Shown piece by piece: positions 33,965 through 42,983 of a stretch of 64,000 nucleotides of DNA. Source of the DNA: DASUAS01 sp963720765 (GTDB taxonomy: Bacteria; Actinomycetota; Acidimicrobiia; IMCC26256; DASPTH01); NCBI GenBank assembly GCA_963720765.1, contig CAVRGS010000001.1:267218-331217 (forward strand). Direction: 5' to 3'. The notes under the pieces were generated by a model that had not been told where the DNA came from, ran no database searches, and saw only the letters and a list, made by a program, of their open reading frames with translations. Each line of letters begins with the position of its first letter. Position 1 is the first letter of the stretch. Both the position numbers and the translations under genes were made by a program.

Positions 33965-34848
33965 GCCAGTGAGTCTTCGGTGGTCATCTCGATCTTGACC
34001 TCCGGAACGTCGGGAAGATCGCCGTCGTCGTCGAGCTCGATCTCGTCGACGTCGTCGCGGGCCGCGACGCCCGAGTCGTCCCAGTCGTCGAGGCTGGCGA
34101 GATCGAGCGCGGTCTCGCCGTCCTGCAGGCGTCGCACCATGAGCTCGCCGAAGTTGGTGAACTGCGTGAGATCGACCATGCCCTGCTTGTACAGCTCGAG
34201 CACCGCGAGGAACCGCACGATCACCTCGAGCCGGTGCGGCGCACCCGACACGAGGGCGCGGAAGCTCATGGGCTCGGTCGTGGGCAGCAGGCGGAGCACC
34301 GACTCGACCGCGTCGCGCACGCTCGCCCGCACCGGCGCCACGTGGTCGGTGTCGACGATGACGACGGGCGGCGCCGACATCGCGCGCAGGGCGGCGGCGC
34401 GCAGGGCGGCGGGCTTCACCCGCTCGAGCGGATCGGGCGCCATCCACCGGTACGGCTCCTCCGGGCCCACCGTGCGCGCCACGCTGCGATCGGCGCGCCG
34501 GATCAGCGACTCGAGCGCCTTCGCCGCGTCCTTGAACGTCTTGCACTCGAGGAGGCGCGCCAACAGGAGATCGCGCTCTTCGAAGCGCAGCAGCTCCTCG
34601 TCGAGCTCGAGCTCGTCGAGGCCCGGCAGCAGCCGACGGGCCTTGAGCTCCACCAACGTCGCGGCGATGAGCAGGAACTCGGTGGCGACGTCGAGGTCGA
34701 GCTCCTCGAGCAGGTCGAGCTCGGAGATGTAGGCGTCGACGATCTCGCTGAGCGAGACCTCCCAGAGCTCCACCTCCTGCTTGAGGATGAGGTGGAGGAG
34801 CAGGTCGAAGGGTCCCTCGAACACCGGGGTGCGGACCGCGTACGACAT
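33961..34848 (-). CDS. scpA: Segregation and condensation protein A
   Basis: 295-residue kleisin of the SMC condensin. Conserved opening VRTPVFEGPFDLLLHLILKQ and VDLTQFTNFGELM-like C-terminus, with ATEFLLIAATLVELKARRLL between. ATG 34848 begins the conserved part, and TACGCT stands 7 nt before it, fitting a leaderless mRNA. Together with trpS it shares a 90-nt divergent region. Confidence 0.95.
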   Translation of the reverse strand: MSYAVRTPVFEGPFDLLLHLILKQEVELWEVSLSEIVDAYISELDLLEELDLDVATEFLLIAATLVELKARRLLPGLDELELDEELLRFEERDLLLARLLECKTFKDAAKALESLIRRADRSVARTVGPEEPYRWMAPDPLERVKPAALRAAALRAMSAPPVVIVDTDHVAPVRASVRDAVESVLRLLPTTEPMSFRALVSGAPHRLEVIVRFLAVLELYKQGMVDLTQFTNFGELMVRRLQDGETALDLASLDDWDDSGVAARDDVDEIELDDDGDLPDVPEVKIEMTTEDSLA

Positions 34849-34855
34849 CGGGTCG

Positions 34856-34861
34856 AGCGTA
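34856..34861 (-). promoter_or_regulatory. Candidate -10 box for scpA
   Basis: TACGCT on the minus strand, 7 nt before the ATG; supports ATG 34848 over an upstream ATG. Confidence 0.4.
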
Positions 34862-34924
34862 CCGGCCGTCGACCCCACCGAAGGGCATCCCGGCAAAGTC
34901 ATCGGAGGGCCCGGACACCCCTTG

Positions 34925-34930
34925 TAGTCT
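34925..34930 (+). promoter_or_regulatory. Candidate -10 box for trpS
   Basis: TAGTCT on the plus strand, 8 nt before the ATG at 34939; fits a leaderless transcript. Confidence 0.45.
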
Positions 34931-34938
34931 CACCCGCC

Positions 34939-35943
34939 ATGCCGCGCGTGTTCTCGGGCATCCAGCCCACCGGAGAGATCCACCTGGGCAATTACCTGGG
35001 CGCGGTGCAGCACTGGGTGGCGGCCCAGGAGCAGTCGACGGACCCGGACCAGACCCTCTACTGCGTGGTCGACCTCCACGGCCTCACCCTGCCGTGGGAC
35101 ACCACCACCTATGCCGAGGCCACCCGCCGCACTGCGATGCTCCTGCTCGCCTCCGGTCTCGACCCCGAACGCTGCACCCTCTTCGTCCAGAGCCACGTGC
35201 ACCAGCACACCGAGCTCACCTGGCTGCTCAACTGCATCGCCACCTTCGGCGAATTGGGCCGGATGACCCAGTTCAAGGAGAAGTCGGAAGGCCGGGAGTC
35301 GGTGAGCGTCGGCTTGTTCGACTACCCGGTGCTCATGGCCGCCGACGTGCTCGCCTACGACACCGAACGGGTGCCGGTGGGCGACGACCAGCGCCAGCAC
35401 CTCGAGCTCGCCCGCGACATCGCCATCCGCTTCAACCATCGCTGCGGCGACACCCTCGTGGTGCCCGAAGCGAGCATCCCGCCGGTGGGCGCGCGGGTGA
35501 TGGACCTCCAGCACCCCATCAACAAGATGTCGAAGTCGGCCGACTCGCCCCAGGGAACGATCAGACTGCTCGACGACCCGACGTCGATCACCAAGCGCAT
35601 CAAGAGCGCGGTCACCGACTCCGACAACGAGATCCGCTTCGACCCCGCGGCCAAGCCGGGCGTGTCGAACCTCCTGCAGATCCTGGGGGCGGTCACCGAT
35701 CGCCCGGCCGACGACGTCGCCGCCGACTTCGCGGGGTCCGGCTACGGCGCGCTCAAGGGCGCGGTCGCCGACGCGGTGGTGGAGTTCGTGCGCCCGTTGC
35801 AGGAGCGCTACGCCGAGCTCGAAGCCGATCCCGCCGAGGTCGCCCGCATCCTCGCGTTGGGCGCCGACCGCGCCGAGGCGATCGCGGCGACGGTCATGGT
35901 GCGCGTGCGCGACGCAGTGGGCCTGCTTCCTCGGGGCGACTAG
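34939..35943 (+). CDS. trpS: Tryptophanyl-tRNA synthetase
   Basis: 334-residue class I aminoacyl-tRNA synthetase. HIGH-like motif in FSGIQPTGEIHLGNYLGA (TGEIHLGN) and KMSKS motif in LQHPINKMSKSADSPQGT. QFKEKSEGRESVSVGLFDYP and PVLMAADVLAYDTERVPVGD are typical. The stop overlaps the start of the channel gene by 1 nt (TAGTG). Confidence 0.97.
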   Translation: MPRVFSGIQPTGEIHLGNYLGAVQHWVAAQEQSTDPDQTLYCVVDLHGLTLPWDTTTYAEATRRTAMLLLASGLDPERCTLFVQSHVHQHTELTWLLNCIATFGELGRMTQFKEKSEGRESVSVGLFDYPVLMAADVLAYDTERVPVGDDQRQHLELARDIAIRFNHRCGDTLVVPEASIPPVGARVMDLQHPINKMSKSADSPQGTIRLLDDPTSITKRIKSAVTDSDNEIRFDPAAKPGVSNLLQILGAVTDRPADDVAADFAGSGYGALKGAVADAVVEFVRPLQERYAELEADPAEVARILALGADRAEAIAATVMVRVRDAVGLLPRGD

Positions 35944-36606
35944 TGGCCGACGAGCTCGACGACGCCGCCGCGCCCGACTCCGATCCGAACCCGCGGTACC
36001 GCCGCCGCTCGGAAGAGCTCGAGTTCGACCGGGTCGCGTTCTTCAGCGACGCGGTGTTCGCCATCGCCATGACCCTGCTCGTGGTGGGCATCGGCATCCC
36101 GCACGTGCGGGAGTCGAAGATCGCCGAGCACCTCCGCGACAAGGAGAGTGAGATCTTCGGCTTCGCACTCAGCTTCCTCGTGATCGGCCTCTACTGGCTG
36201 GCCCACCACCGGTTCTTCACCAAGCTCGTCGCCATCGACGTCCGCTTCATGAAGCTCAACCTCGTGTACCTCGGGGCGATCGCCTTCATGCCCTTCCCCA
36301 CCGCGCTGGTCGGCCTCTACGGCGACCAGGAATCGGTGGTCGTCATCCTCTACGCGGTGACGCTCACGTTCGCCAGCCGCGCTCGACGCCTGCCTCTTCT
36401 GGCACGCGCAGCGGGCCGGGCTCCTCCGGAAGCCGCTGACTCCACGGGGCTTCCGCAACTACGTGTTCGCCGCGCTCGCGCCGGCGGTGATCTTCGCGCT
36501 CTCGATCCCGATCGCGCTCGTGGACCCCCGCCTCGCGGTGCTGTCGTGGCTGCTCATCTTCGTGGCCGAAGCCCTCCTCGGGAAGTTCCTGCCTGCGACC
36601 GACTGA
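35943..36606 (+). CDS. TMEM175-family (DUF1211) potassium-channel-like protein, frameshifted
   Basis: About 220 residues when repaired. The first helix holds the hallmark FSD sequence, DRVAFFSDAVFAIAMTLLVV, which lines the pore in bacterial TMEM175 K+ channels. Further helices: FGFALSFLVIGLYWLAHHRF and VYLGAIAFMPFPTALVGL. After TLTFAS the frame breaks (surplus C at about 36378), and LDACLFWHAQRAGLLRKPL and VFAALAPAVIFALSIPIAL follow in the next frame. GTG start shares one base with the trpS stop. Confidence 0.85.
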
Positions 36607-36611
36607 CACCC

Positions 36612-37142
36612 TCAGTCGTTGTCGGCGGCGTCGAGCGCGACGACCACGGCCTCCGGGATGGGCATGTCGGGCCAGGTCGACGGATCGTGGTGCGCCGCCG
36701 CCCACAGCGCCGCTTCCTCGGGTTCGCCGGCGATGCGGATGCGGTCGGCGCCGAGCTCCGCGTGCCGCAGGTAGACGCCCACGCGCCGGGTGAAGCCACT
36801 CGACGCCGACCATGCCTCCGCGTGGTCGCGACCGGCCACCGCGCCCGACACCGTCGCGACCACCCGGCCGTACACGCCGAGGCGGCTGTCGAGCTTGCCG
36901 ATGTCGTGCAGCAGCGCGGCCGACAGCCAGCGCGGGTCGTCGGCGTCGGGAGTGTCGGCGAGGCGTCGCTGCACGTCGCGGGCAACGCCGATGGCATGGC
37001 GCTGGTCGTGGTTCGGCTGGCGGCGGAACAGCACGAAGCCCTCGGGTGTGAGCACGCTCTCGACCCACTCGACGTCGTCGGCACGCGGCGCGGCCGGCGA
37101 CAGCGCGCGCACGAAGCGGCCGGCGAGGTGCACGACCTTCAT
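36612..37142 (-). CDS. HD-domain phosphohydrolase-like protein
   Basis: 176 residues. Metal-binding HD motif in LSAALLHDIGKLDSRLG (about residues 68-84) preceded by histidine HDQRHAIGVAR (around residue 47); AAAHHDPSTWPDMPIPEA may complete the site. Probably a metal-dependent phosphohydrolase of unknown substrate. ATG overlaps the stop of the M50 protease gene (ATGA). Its stop lies 5 nt from the convergent channel gene. Confidence 0.8.
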   Translation of the reverse strand: MKVVHLAGRFVRALSPAAPRADDVEWVESVLTPEGFVLFRRQPNHDQRHAIGVARDVQRRLADTPDADDPRWLSAALLHDIGKLDSRLGVYGRVVATVSGAVAGRDHAEAWSASSGFTRRVGVYLRHAELGADRIRIAGEPEEAALWAAAHHDPSTWPDMPIPEAVVVALDAADND

Positions 37143-37780
37143 CGGAACACCCAGGTGAAGAGCTGGTTGACGATCGGGTCGAGCACCCTGGACACGGCGC
37201 CGGTCCAGAAGATCAGCACCAGGAGCACCAGCATCCCGTACGGCCGGAACCGGTACCACTGCGGGAGCCACCGCGCCGGCAGTGCCCGCTCGAGGACCGC
37301 GGAGCCGTCGAGCGGCGGGATCGGGAGCAGGTTGAAGAGCCCGAGGAGCAGGTTCACCACCGCGAAGGTGAACACGACACGGGTCCCGAGCGGCAGCTGG
37401 TCGTAGGTGGAGACCCTGGGCCCGTGCTCGTACATGAAGCGGGCGCCGATCGCGGCGACGAGCATGAGCGTGAGGTTGGTGGCGGGACCCGCGAGGCTCA
37501 CGTAGAGCATGTCGCGCCGCGGCTTGTGCAGGCGGCTCGGGTTCACCGGCACCGGCTTGGCGTACCCGAACACGGGGAGGCCGACGATCGCACCCATCGC
37601 GGGCAGCACGATCGACCCGAACGGGTCGATGTGGGGCACCGGGTTCAGCGTCAGGCGACCCGCCTCCTTCGCGGTGTGGTCGCCGAACCACAGCGCGACG
37701 ACACCGTGGCTGATCTCGTGGAGGATGACGGCGACGACGAGGCAGCCGAAGTAGATGATCGTCTGTTCGTCGATGTGCAC
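37139..37780 (-). CDS. Site-2-type membrane metalloprotease (M50)
   Basis: 213-residue polytopic protease. Zinc-binding HEISHG (HExxH) in the first helix, and the conserved NLLPIPPLDGSAVL block, whose Asp is the third ligand. GPATNLTLMLVAAIGA is the NPxG-like loop helix. This is the short Rip3-like/YwhC group without PDZ domain; substrates unknown. Starts GTG 37780 (MHIDEQTII) or later. Confidence 0.88.
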   Translation of the reverse strand: MHIDEQTIIYFGCLVVAVILHEISHGVVALWFGDHTAKEAGRLTLNPVPHIDPFGSIVLPAMGAIVGLPVFGYAKPVPVNPSRLHKPRRDMLYVSLAGPATNLTLMLVAAIGARFMYEHGPRVSTYDQLPLGTRVVFTFAVVNLLLGLFNLLPIPPLDGSAVLERALPARWLPQWYRFRPYGMLVLLVLIFWTGAVSRVLDPIVNQLFTWVFR

Positions 37781-37813
37781 GAGGGTGCGACGGTTGGCCG
37801 GATCAGGCCCGCA

Positions 37814-38167
37814 TCAGCGGCGCGGCGACGCGCAGGTCATGCACACGCGCGCGGCGGGCATCGCGGCGAGGCGCGCCTCGGCGATGCGTTCGCCGCAGAC
37901 CTCGCACTCGCCGTAGGTGCCGGCGTCGAACTTGGCGAGGGCGTCCTCGATGTCCTGCAGCGTCTCGCTGAGCTGGCCCGAGAGGGCCTCGACCTCACCC
38001 CGCTCGGCCGTGACCTGGCCCGAGTCGGCGAAGTTCTCGTCGAAGTCGAGTCCGGCACCCTCGAGATCGGAGGAGGTGCCGTGGCCGAGGCGCGAGAGCT
38101 GCTCACGGACCTTGTCGCGCTCCTCCTGGAGCTGGTCGCGCAGCAGCTGCTGGGAGGTCTCGGTCAT
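37814..38167 (-). CDS. DksA/TraR-type zinc-finger protein
   Basis: 117 residues. Coiled-coil-forming helices (QLLRDQLQEERDKVREQLSR; EALSGQLSETLQDIEDALAK) followed by the zinc finger GECEVCGERIAEARL with second pair VCMTCA. Such proteins insert into the RNA-polymerase secondary channel in proteobacteria; in actinobacteria the role is less clear. TAGACT stands 6 nt before the ATG. Confidence 0.9.
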   Translation of the reverse strand: MTETSQQLLRDQLQEERDKVREQLSRLGHGTSSDLEGAGLDFDENFADSGQVTAERGEVEALSGQLSETLQDIEDALAKFDAGTYGECEVCGERIAEARLAAMPAARVCMTCASPRR

Positions 38168-38173
38168 GGGGCG

Positions 38174-38179
38174 AGTCTA
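38174..38179 (-). promoter_or_regulatory. Candidate -10 box for DksA-type gene
   Basis: TAGACT on the minus strand, 6 nt before the ATG; same sequence and spacing as before the DUF512 gene. Confidence 0.45.
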
Positions 38180-38232
38180 CCGCCGCCCCCATCCGCCGAA
38201 TCCCCGGGTTCCGGGCACCGGCTCGACCCCGC

Positions 38233-39180
38233 TTACCGCGCGGACCGGCGAGCCCGGGGATGCGCGGCGTCGTACACCGCCCGCAGTCGTTCCGGCGACA
38301 CCTTCGTGTACACCTGCGTGGTCGAGAGGCTCGCGTGCCCGAGCAGCTCCTGCACCACCCGGATGTCGGCGCCGTGGTCGAGCATGTGGGTGGCGCACGA
38401 GTGGCGCAGCACGTGCGGGAACAGCCGACCGGCCAACCCGGCGCGGTCGCCCGCCGCCCGCACGATCAGCCACGCGCCCTGACGGGTGAGTCGCCCGCCA
38501 CGCGCGTTGAGGAACAACGCCGGCTCGCGGGTGCGGGCTCCGGCGAGCTCGGGGCGTCCCGTGGTGAGGTAGTCGCCCACCGCTTCGCGGGCCGAACGAC
38601 CGAGCGGTACGACCCGCTCCTTGGATCCCTTGCCCATGACCCGCACGAGGCCGTCGTAGAGATCGACGTCGCCGAGGTCGAGGCCGACCAGCTCGCTGAT
38701 GCGCAGACCGCCGGCGTAGAGCACCTCGAGGATCGCGCGGTCGCGCTGCGGGCGCGGGCCGTCGCCCGGCACGGCTCCCAGCAGCGAGTCGACCTCCGCC
38801 TCCGTGAGCGCCTTGGGGATGCCCTGCGGGACCCGCGGCGCCCCGACGTCACCGCTCGGATCGTCGTCGAGGAGACCCTCCGCCACGCAGAAGCGATGGA
38901 AGGAACGCACCGCCGCGAGCGCGCGGGCGATCGACGACTCCTTGTAGCGCCGCAGCCCGTCGTCGGTGCGCGCCTGCTGGAGCTCCTGCACCCACCCGGC
39001 GACGATCGACTCGTCGACGCGCGCGACGTCGCCGGTGACGCCGCGTCGCCGCAGGTACTCGGCGTAGCGCCGCAGGTCGCGCCGGTACGCGGCGAGCGAG
39101 TTGGGCGCGAGGCCACGCTCGACCCGCAACCACGACTCGTGCTCGGCCAGCAACCCGTCGAGCTCGTCGGCCACCGCCAC
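38233..39180 (-). CDS. xerD: Tyrosine recombinase XerD-type
   Basis: 315-residue chromosome-dimer-resolution recombinase. Catalytic residues visible: Arg in GLRISELVGL, Lys in GKGSKERVVPL, HxxR in FPHVLRHSCATHML, His in LLGHASLSTTQVYTK with Tyr nucleophile. N-terminal SAM-like domain RGLAPNSLAAYRRDLRRYAE. Next to the Nudix gene and pyrG as in Mycobacterium Rv1699–Rv1701, so this is the housekeeping enzyme rather than a phage integrase. Confidence 0.93.
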   Translation of the reverse strand: MAVADELDGLLAEHESWLRVERGLAPNSLAAYRRDLRRYAEYLRRRGVTGDVARVDESIVAGWVQELQQARTDDGLRRYKESSIARALAAVRSFHRFCVAEGLLDDDPSGDVGAPRVPQGIPKALTEAEVDSLLGAVPGDGPRPQRDRAILEVLYAGGLRISELVGLDLGDVDLYDGLVRVMGKGSKERVVPLGRSAREAVGDYLTTGRPELAGARTREPALFLNARGGRLTRQGAWLIVRAAGDRAGLAGRLFPHVLRHSCATHMLDHGADIRVVQELLGHASLSTTQVYTKVSPERLRAVYDAAHPRARRSAR

Positions 39181-39195
39181 TGACTCCGGGCCGGC

Positions 39196-39759
39196 CTACC
39201 GGTCGGCGAGGAACCGGCGCGCGAGAAGGAGACCGATGATGCTCTTGGCATCGACCAGCTCGCCGGTCGCGATGAGGTCGTCGACGCGATCGAGCGGGAC
39301 GCGTTCGATCGTCATCGCCGCTTCCTCGTGGCTCACCGCCGCGCGAGTGCGCTCCTCGAGCTCCGTGGCGAGGAACAGATGCGTGTACTCGTCGCAGAAC
39401 CCCGGCGAGTTGTAGAACTCGCAGAGCTTGTCGAGCCGACCGGCCACGTAGCCGACCTCCTCTTCGAGCTCACGGTTGGCGGTGGTCTCGGGCGCCTCGC
39501 CCTCCACGTCGCGCTTGCCTGCCGGCACCTCGAGCAGGTCGCGGCCGGTGGCGACGCGCCACTGCCGCACCAGCAGGGCACTGTCGTCGATCACGGGGAC
39601 GACGACGACCGCGCCGGGGTGGTGCACGACGTGGCGATCGAACTCCTCGCCGTTCGCGCTCTCGACGTGCAGGCGCGCCAGCTGCAGGAACCCGGCGTCG
39701 ACCAGCGTCTCGGAGCCGACGACGCGAAAGCTGCCCTCTCCCTCGCGGGCGCCGGTCAC
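39196..39759 (-). CDS. Nudix hydrolase, ADP-ribose pyrophosphatase type
   Basis: 187 residues. Nudix box GKRDVEGEAPETTANRELEE then EVGY, of the form found in ADP-ribose pyrophosphatases, with the preceding LLVRQWRVATGRDLLEVPAG. It hydrolyses nucleoside diphosphate sugars; exact substrate by position (Rv1700 counterpart) is ADP-ribose. GTG start overlaps the pyrG stop (GTGA). Confidence 0.92.
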   Translation of the reverse strand: MTGAREGEGSFRVVGSETLVDAGFLQLARLHVESANGEEFDRHVVHHPGAVVVVPVIDDSALLVRQWRVATGRDLLEVPAGKRDVEGEAPETTANRELEEEVGYVAGRLDKLCEFYNSPGFCDEYTHLFLATELEERTRAAVSHEEAAMTIERVPLDRVDDLIATGELVDAKSIIGLLLARRFLADR

Positions 39760-41408
39760 CCGGTCCCGGCGGGCTCGTCGATCGGCAGCGGGAGCCGCGG
39801 ACGGCGGCCGTCGGCCCGGTCGCGCGCCGCTTGCACGAACGACGCGAACAGCGGGTGCGGACGGTCGGGCCGACTCTTGAATTCGGGGTGCGCCTGCGTG
39901 CCCACGAAGAACGGGTGGTCGGGCAGCTCCACGAACTCCACCAGGCGGTCGTCGGGCGAGGTGCCCGAGCACACCAGACCGGACTCCTCGAGCCGGGCAC
40001 GGTACTTGTTGTTCACCTCGTAGCGGTGGCGGTGGCGCTCGTAGATGACCTCTTCGCCGTAGGCCTTCTGCACGATCGAACCCGGGAGCAGCTTGGCCGC
40101 GTAGGCGCCGAGCCTCATGGTGCCGCCCTTGTCGACGACGTCGCGCTGCGCGTCCATGAGATCGATCACCGGGTGCGGCGTGTGGGGGTCGAACTCGCTC
40201 GAGTTGGCGCCGGCGAGCCCGCAGGCGTCGCGGGCGAACTCGATGACCGCGCACTGCATGCCCAGACAGAGGCCGAGGAACGGCACCTCGTGCTCGCGCG
40301 CGAAACCGGCGGCACCGATCTTGCCCTCGATCCCGCGGAAGCCGAAGCCGCCGGGGATCACGATGCCGTCGAGGTCACCCAGGCGCCCCTCGGCGAGGAG
40401 GCCTTCGGCGTCGTCGGACGCGATCCAGTCGATCTCGACCTGCGCGCCGCACACGTACCCGCCGTGCTTCAGCGCCTCGGCCACGGAGAGGTAGGCGTCG
40501 GGGAGGTTGATGTACTTGCCGACCAGGCCGATGCGCACCGGTTCGGTGGCGGCCTCCACCTTCGCGACGAGCGTGCGCCAGTCGGTGAGGTCGGGCTCGC
40601 GGTCGTCGAGGTGCAGGGTGGAGCAGATGTAGTCGTCGAGGCCCTCGTCGTGGAGCACGAGCGGGATCTCGTAGAGCGACGGCGCGTCGACGCACGACAC
40701 GATGCCCGCCTCGGGCACGTCGCACAGCTGTGAGATCTTCTCCTTCAGCCGGGTCGGGATCGGCCGGTCGGAGCGGCACACGATGGCGTCGGGCTGGATG
40801 CCCCGGCTGCGCAACTCGGTGACCGAGTGCTGCGTGGGCTTGGTCTTCTGCTCCCCCGAGGGCCCGATGAACGGGACCAGCGTCACGTGCACGTAGAACA
40901 CGTTGTCGCGCCCGACGTCCTTGCGGAACTGACGGATGGCCTCGAGGAACGGGAGGATCTCGATGTCGCCGACGGTGCCACCGATCTCGGTGATCACGAC
41001 ATCGACGTCTTCGTTCGCGGCGAGAGCGAGGATGCGGTCCTTGATCTCGTCGGTGATGTGAGGGATCACCTGCACGGTCTGGCCGAGGTACGAGCCGCGC
41101 CGCTCCTTGCCGAGGACCGACTGGTAGATGGAGCCGGTGGTCGCGTTCGAGATCCGCGTGAGCGGCACGTCGACGAAGCGCTCGTAGTGACCGAGGTCGA
41201 GGTCCGTCTCGCCGCCGTCGTCGGTGACGAACACCTCTCCGTGTTGGAAGGGGTTCATCGTGCCGGGATCGACGTTGATGTACGGGTCGAGCTTCTGCAT
41301 CGTGACCCGGAGGCCACGGGATTTGAGGAGCCGGCCGAGCGAGGAGGCGGTGAGGCCCTTCCCGAGGCTGGAGGCCACACCACCGGTCACGAAGATGTGC
41401 TTCGCCAA
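39756..41408 (-). CDS. pyrG: CTP synthase
   Basis: 550-residue amidotransferase. N-terminal synthase domain KHIFVTGGVASSLGKGLTAS, DPYINVDPGTMNPFQHGEVF and EIGGTVGDIE; C-terminal glutaminase domain with PFLGLCLGMQCAVIEF (catalytic Cys) and QAHPEFKSRP. No ATG or GTG fits; the TTG at 41408 starts the conserved sequence and has GAGAAGG about 3 nt upstream, so this is a TTG start. A divergent 109-nt region separates it from the glycosyltransferase-like gene. Confidence 0.96.
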   Translation of the reverse strand: MAKHIFVTGGVASSLGKGLTASSLGRLLKSRGLRVTMQKLDPYINVDPGTMNPFQHGEVFVTDDGGETDLDLGHYERFVDVPLTRISNATTGSIYQSVLGKERRGSYLGQTVQVIPHITDEIKDRILALAANEDVDVVITEIGGTVGDIEILPFLEAIRQFRKDVGRDNVFYVHVTLVPFIGPSGEQKTKPTQHSVTELRSRGIQPDAIVCRSDRPIPTRLKEKISQLCDVPEAGIVSCVDAPSLYEIPLVLHDEGLDDYICSTLHLDDREPDLTDWRTLVAKVEAATEPVRIGLVGKYINLPDAYLSVAEALKHGGYVCGAQVEIDWIASDDAEGLLAEGRLGDLDGIVIPGGFGFRGIEGKIGAAGFAREHEVPFLGLCLGMQCAVIEFARDACGLAGANSSEFDPHTPHPVIDLMDAQRDVVDKGGTMRLGAYAAKLLPGSIVQKAYGEEVIYERHRHRYEVNNKYRARLEESGLVCSGTSPDDRLVEFVELPDHPFFVGTQAHPEFKSRPDRPHPLFASFVQAARDRADGRRPRLPLPIDEPAGTG

Positions 41409-41505
41409 GACCTTCTCTTTCGTCCGCCGCGCGAAATCCCGACGGAAGGCGACCGTACCAGACGACGTGCGCGGAGCCGCGCACCAGTGCGAGATGATCG
41501 TTGGA

Positions 41506-41511
41506 TACGGT
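41506..41511 (+). promoter_or_regulatory. Candidate -10 box for the glycosyltransferase-like gene
   Basis: TACGGT on the plus strand, 6 nt before the ATG at 41518; supports that start over an ATG at 41494. Confidence 0.4.
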
Positions 41512-41517
41512 GCCGGG

Positions 41518-42983
41518 ATGACCGGGGTGCAGAACGCATGCCCACCCCCGGTCGCTCGACTGGCCGAGCGGCAGTGGCGGACCGATGCCCTGGTGCTCGC
41601 GATCGCCACGATCGTGATCCGGATCCCTGCGTTCTTCGCGGAGCAGTCGTTGGTGTTCGACGACGGCGTCTTCGCGTCGTCCACGCCGCGATGCGCCACG
41701 GCGAGGTTCCCTTCCGCGACATCTTCTCGAGCCAGGGGCCGGTGTTCCTCCCTCTGGTGTGGTTGGCCGACCTGGTCGGCCTGCGCACGATGGACGCGCC
41801 GCGGTTGCTCGCCGTCGCAGCCGGCGTGCTGCTCACCGTCGCGGTCTACTCGTGCGCACGACACGTGACCTCGCGCGGCGGCGCGCTCCTCGCGGCGGCG
41901 CTCGTCACGACCAGCGGCTCGGTGCTGTGGGTCACGGTGCCGGTGAACGCCGACGGACCGTCGCTCGCGCTCTCGGTGCTCGCAGTCGCGTTCGCGTTGC
42001 GCTACCGCGAGCGCCCTCGTCTGAGGACCGCGGCGTGGGTGGGGCTCGCTGCGGGTGCGGCGGTGTCCATCAAGGCGCTGTCGGTGCCGGCGCTCGTGAT
42101 CGCAGGGCTGGTCGTCCTGCTCTCGAATCGCGACCTGCGGACAGGCGTGCGCGACGCGGTCGTTGCGGCGGGGATCGCGGTCGGGGCGTACGTGGCGACC
42201 GCGCTGCCGTTCGGCATCACCGACGTGTGGGATCAGTCGTACTCGTACCACCAGGACGCGAGACGGGCGGCTACGCACGAGGGGGCGTTCCGCAAGGTGC
42301 TCGACACGCTCTGGGACCGCGACAAGCTCGTCCTCGTCGCACTGGCGTTGGCACTGATCGCGTGGATCGTGCGCTTCGTCGTCCGCCGACGGGCCGGACG
42401 GCCCGGCGATCGCCCGCTCACGATCGTCGTCGCGTTCCTCGTGCTCTGGGTCGTGATGCTCCTCGCACTGCTGGTGTGGGAGCCGGCCATGTGGCGCGCG
42501 CACGTGGCGCACCTCGTGCCCCCGCTCGCGCTGCTGGCCGCGCTGCAACCACCTCCGTGGAAGGTGCTCGTGATCGCAGGAGTGGTCACGGTGCCCTTCG
42601 CGCTCGCCAGCAACACGTCGATCCTGTGGCCCGGTGGCTACACCGGCCAGCAGGCGGCGCTGGTCCGCCACCTCGAGACGTTCCCGTCCGACGCCCGGTT
42701 CATCTCCGACGATCCCGGGCTGGTGTGGCGCTCGGGCCACGACACACCCGGCAACTTCGCCGACACCTCCTACCAGCGCCTCGACGACGGCAGCATCACC
42801 CAGGCGTCGCTGGTGAAGGCCGCCTCCGCCACCGACGTCTGCGGCGTGATCGTGACGTCGCCGCAGCACTTCGGGCGCCTCGGCGGGCTACCGGACGCGC
42901 TCGCCGGCCACGACTTCCACCCGGTGCAGTTCGGCGCCGGCATCACCCTCTACGAGCGCGACACGCAGTTCTGCTCCCGTTGA
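41518..42983 (+). CDS. Polytopic membrane glycosyltransferase-like protein (GT-C/PMT type), frameshifted
   Basis: About 488 residues after repair, with around ten hydrophobic helices. The first extracytoplasmic loop holds VFDDGVFASS before the break and MRHGEVPFRDIFSSQGPVFL after it, the acidic-motif loop of GT-C (ArnT/PMT-like) lipid-linked sugar transferases. The break lies at 41684-41690, where one base seems missing. The C-terminal part has WPGGYTGQQAALVRHLETFP and a small soluble domain. Donor and acceptor unknown. The stop abuts the convergent MraY-like gene. Confidence 0.75.

Noticed and set aside
38233..39180. Phage or island integrase
   Set aside because: Conserved XerD length and position beside Nudix and pyrG; no mobile-element genes or att-like repeats seen.
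41409..42869. Long upstream extension of the pyrG frame to over 1000 codons
   Set aside because: The region encodes the glycosyltransferase-like protein on the other strand; pyrG starts at TTG 41408 with a Shine-Dalgarno sequence.
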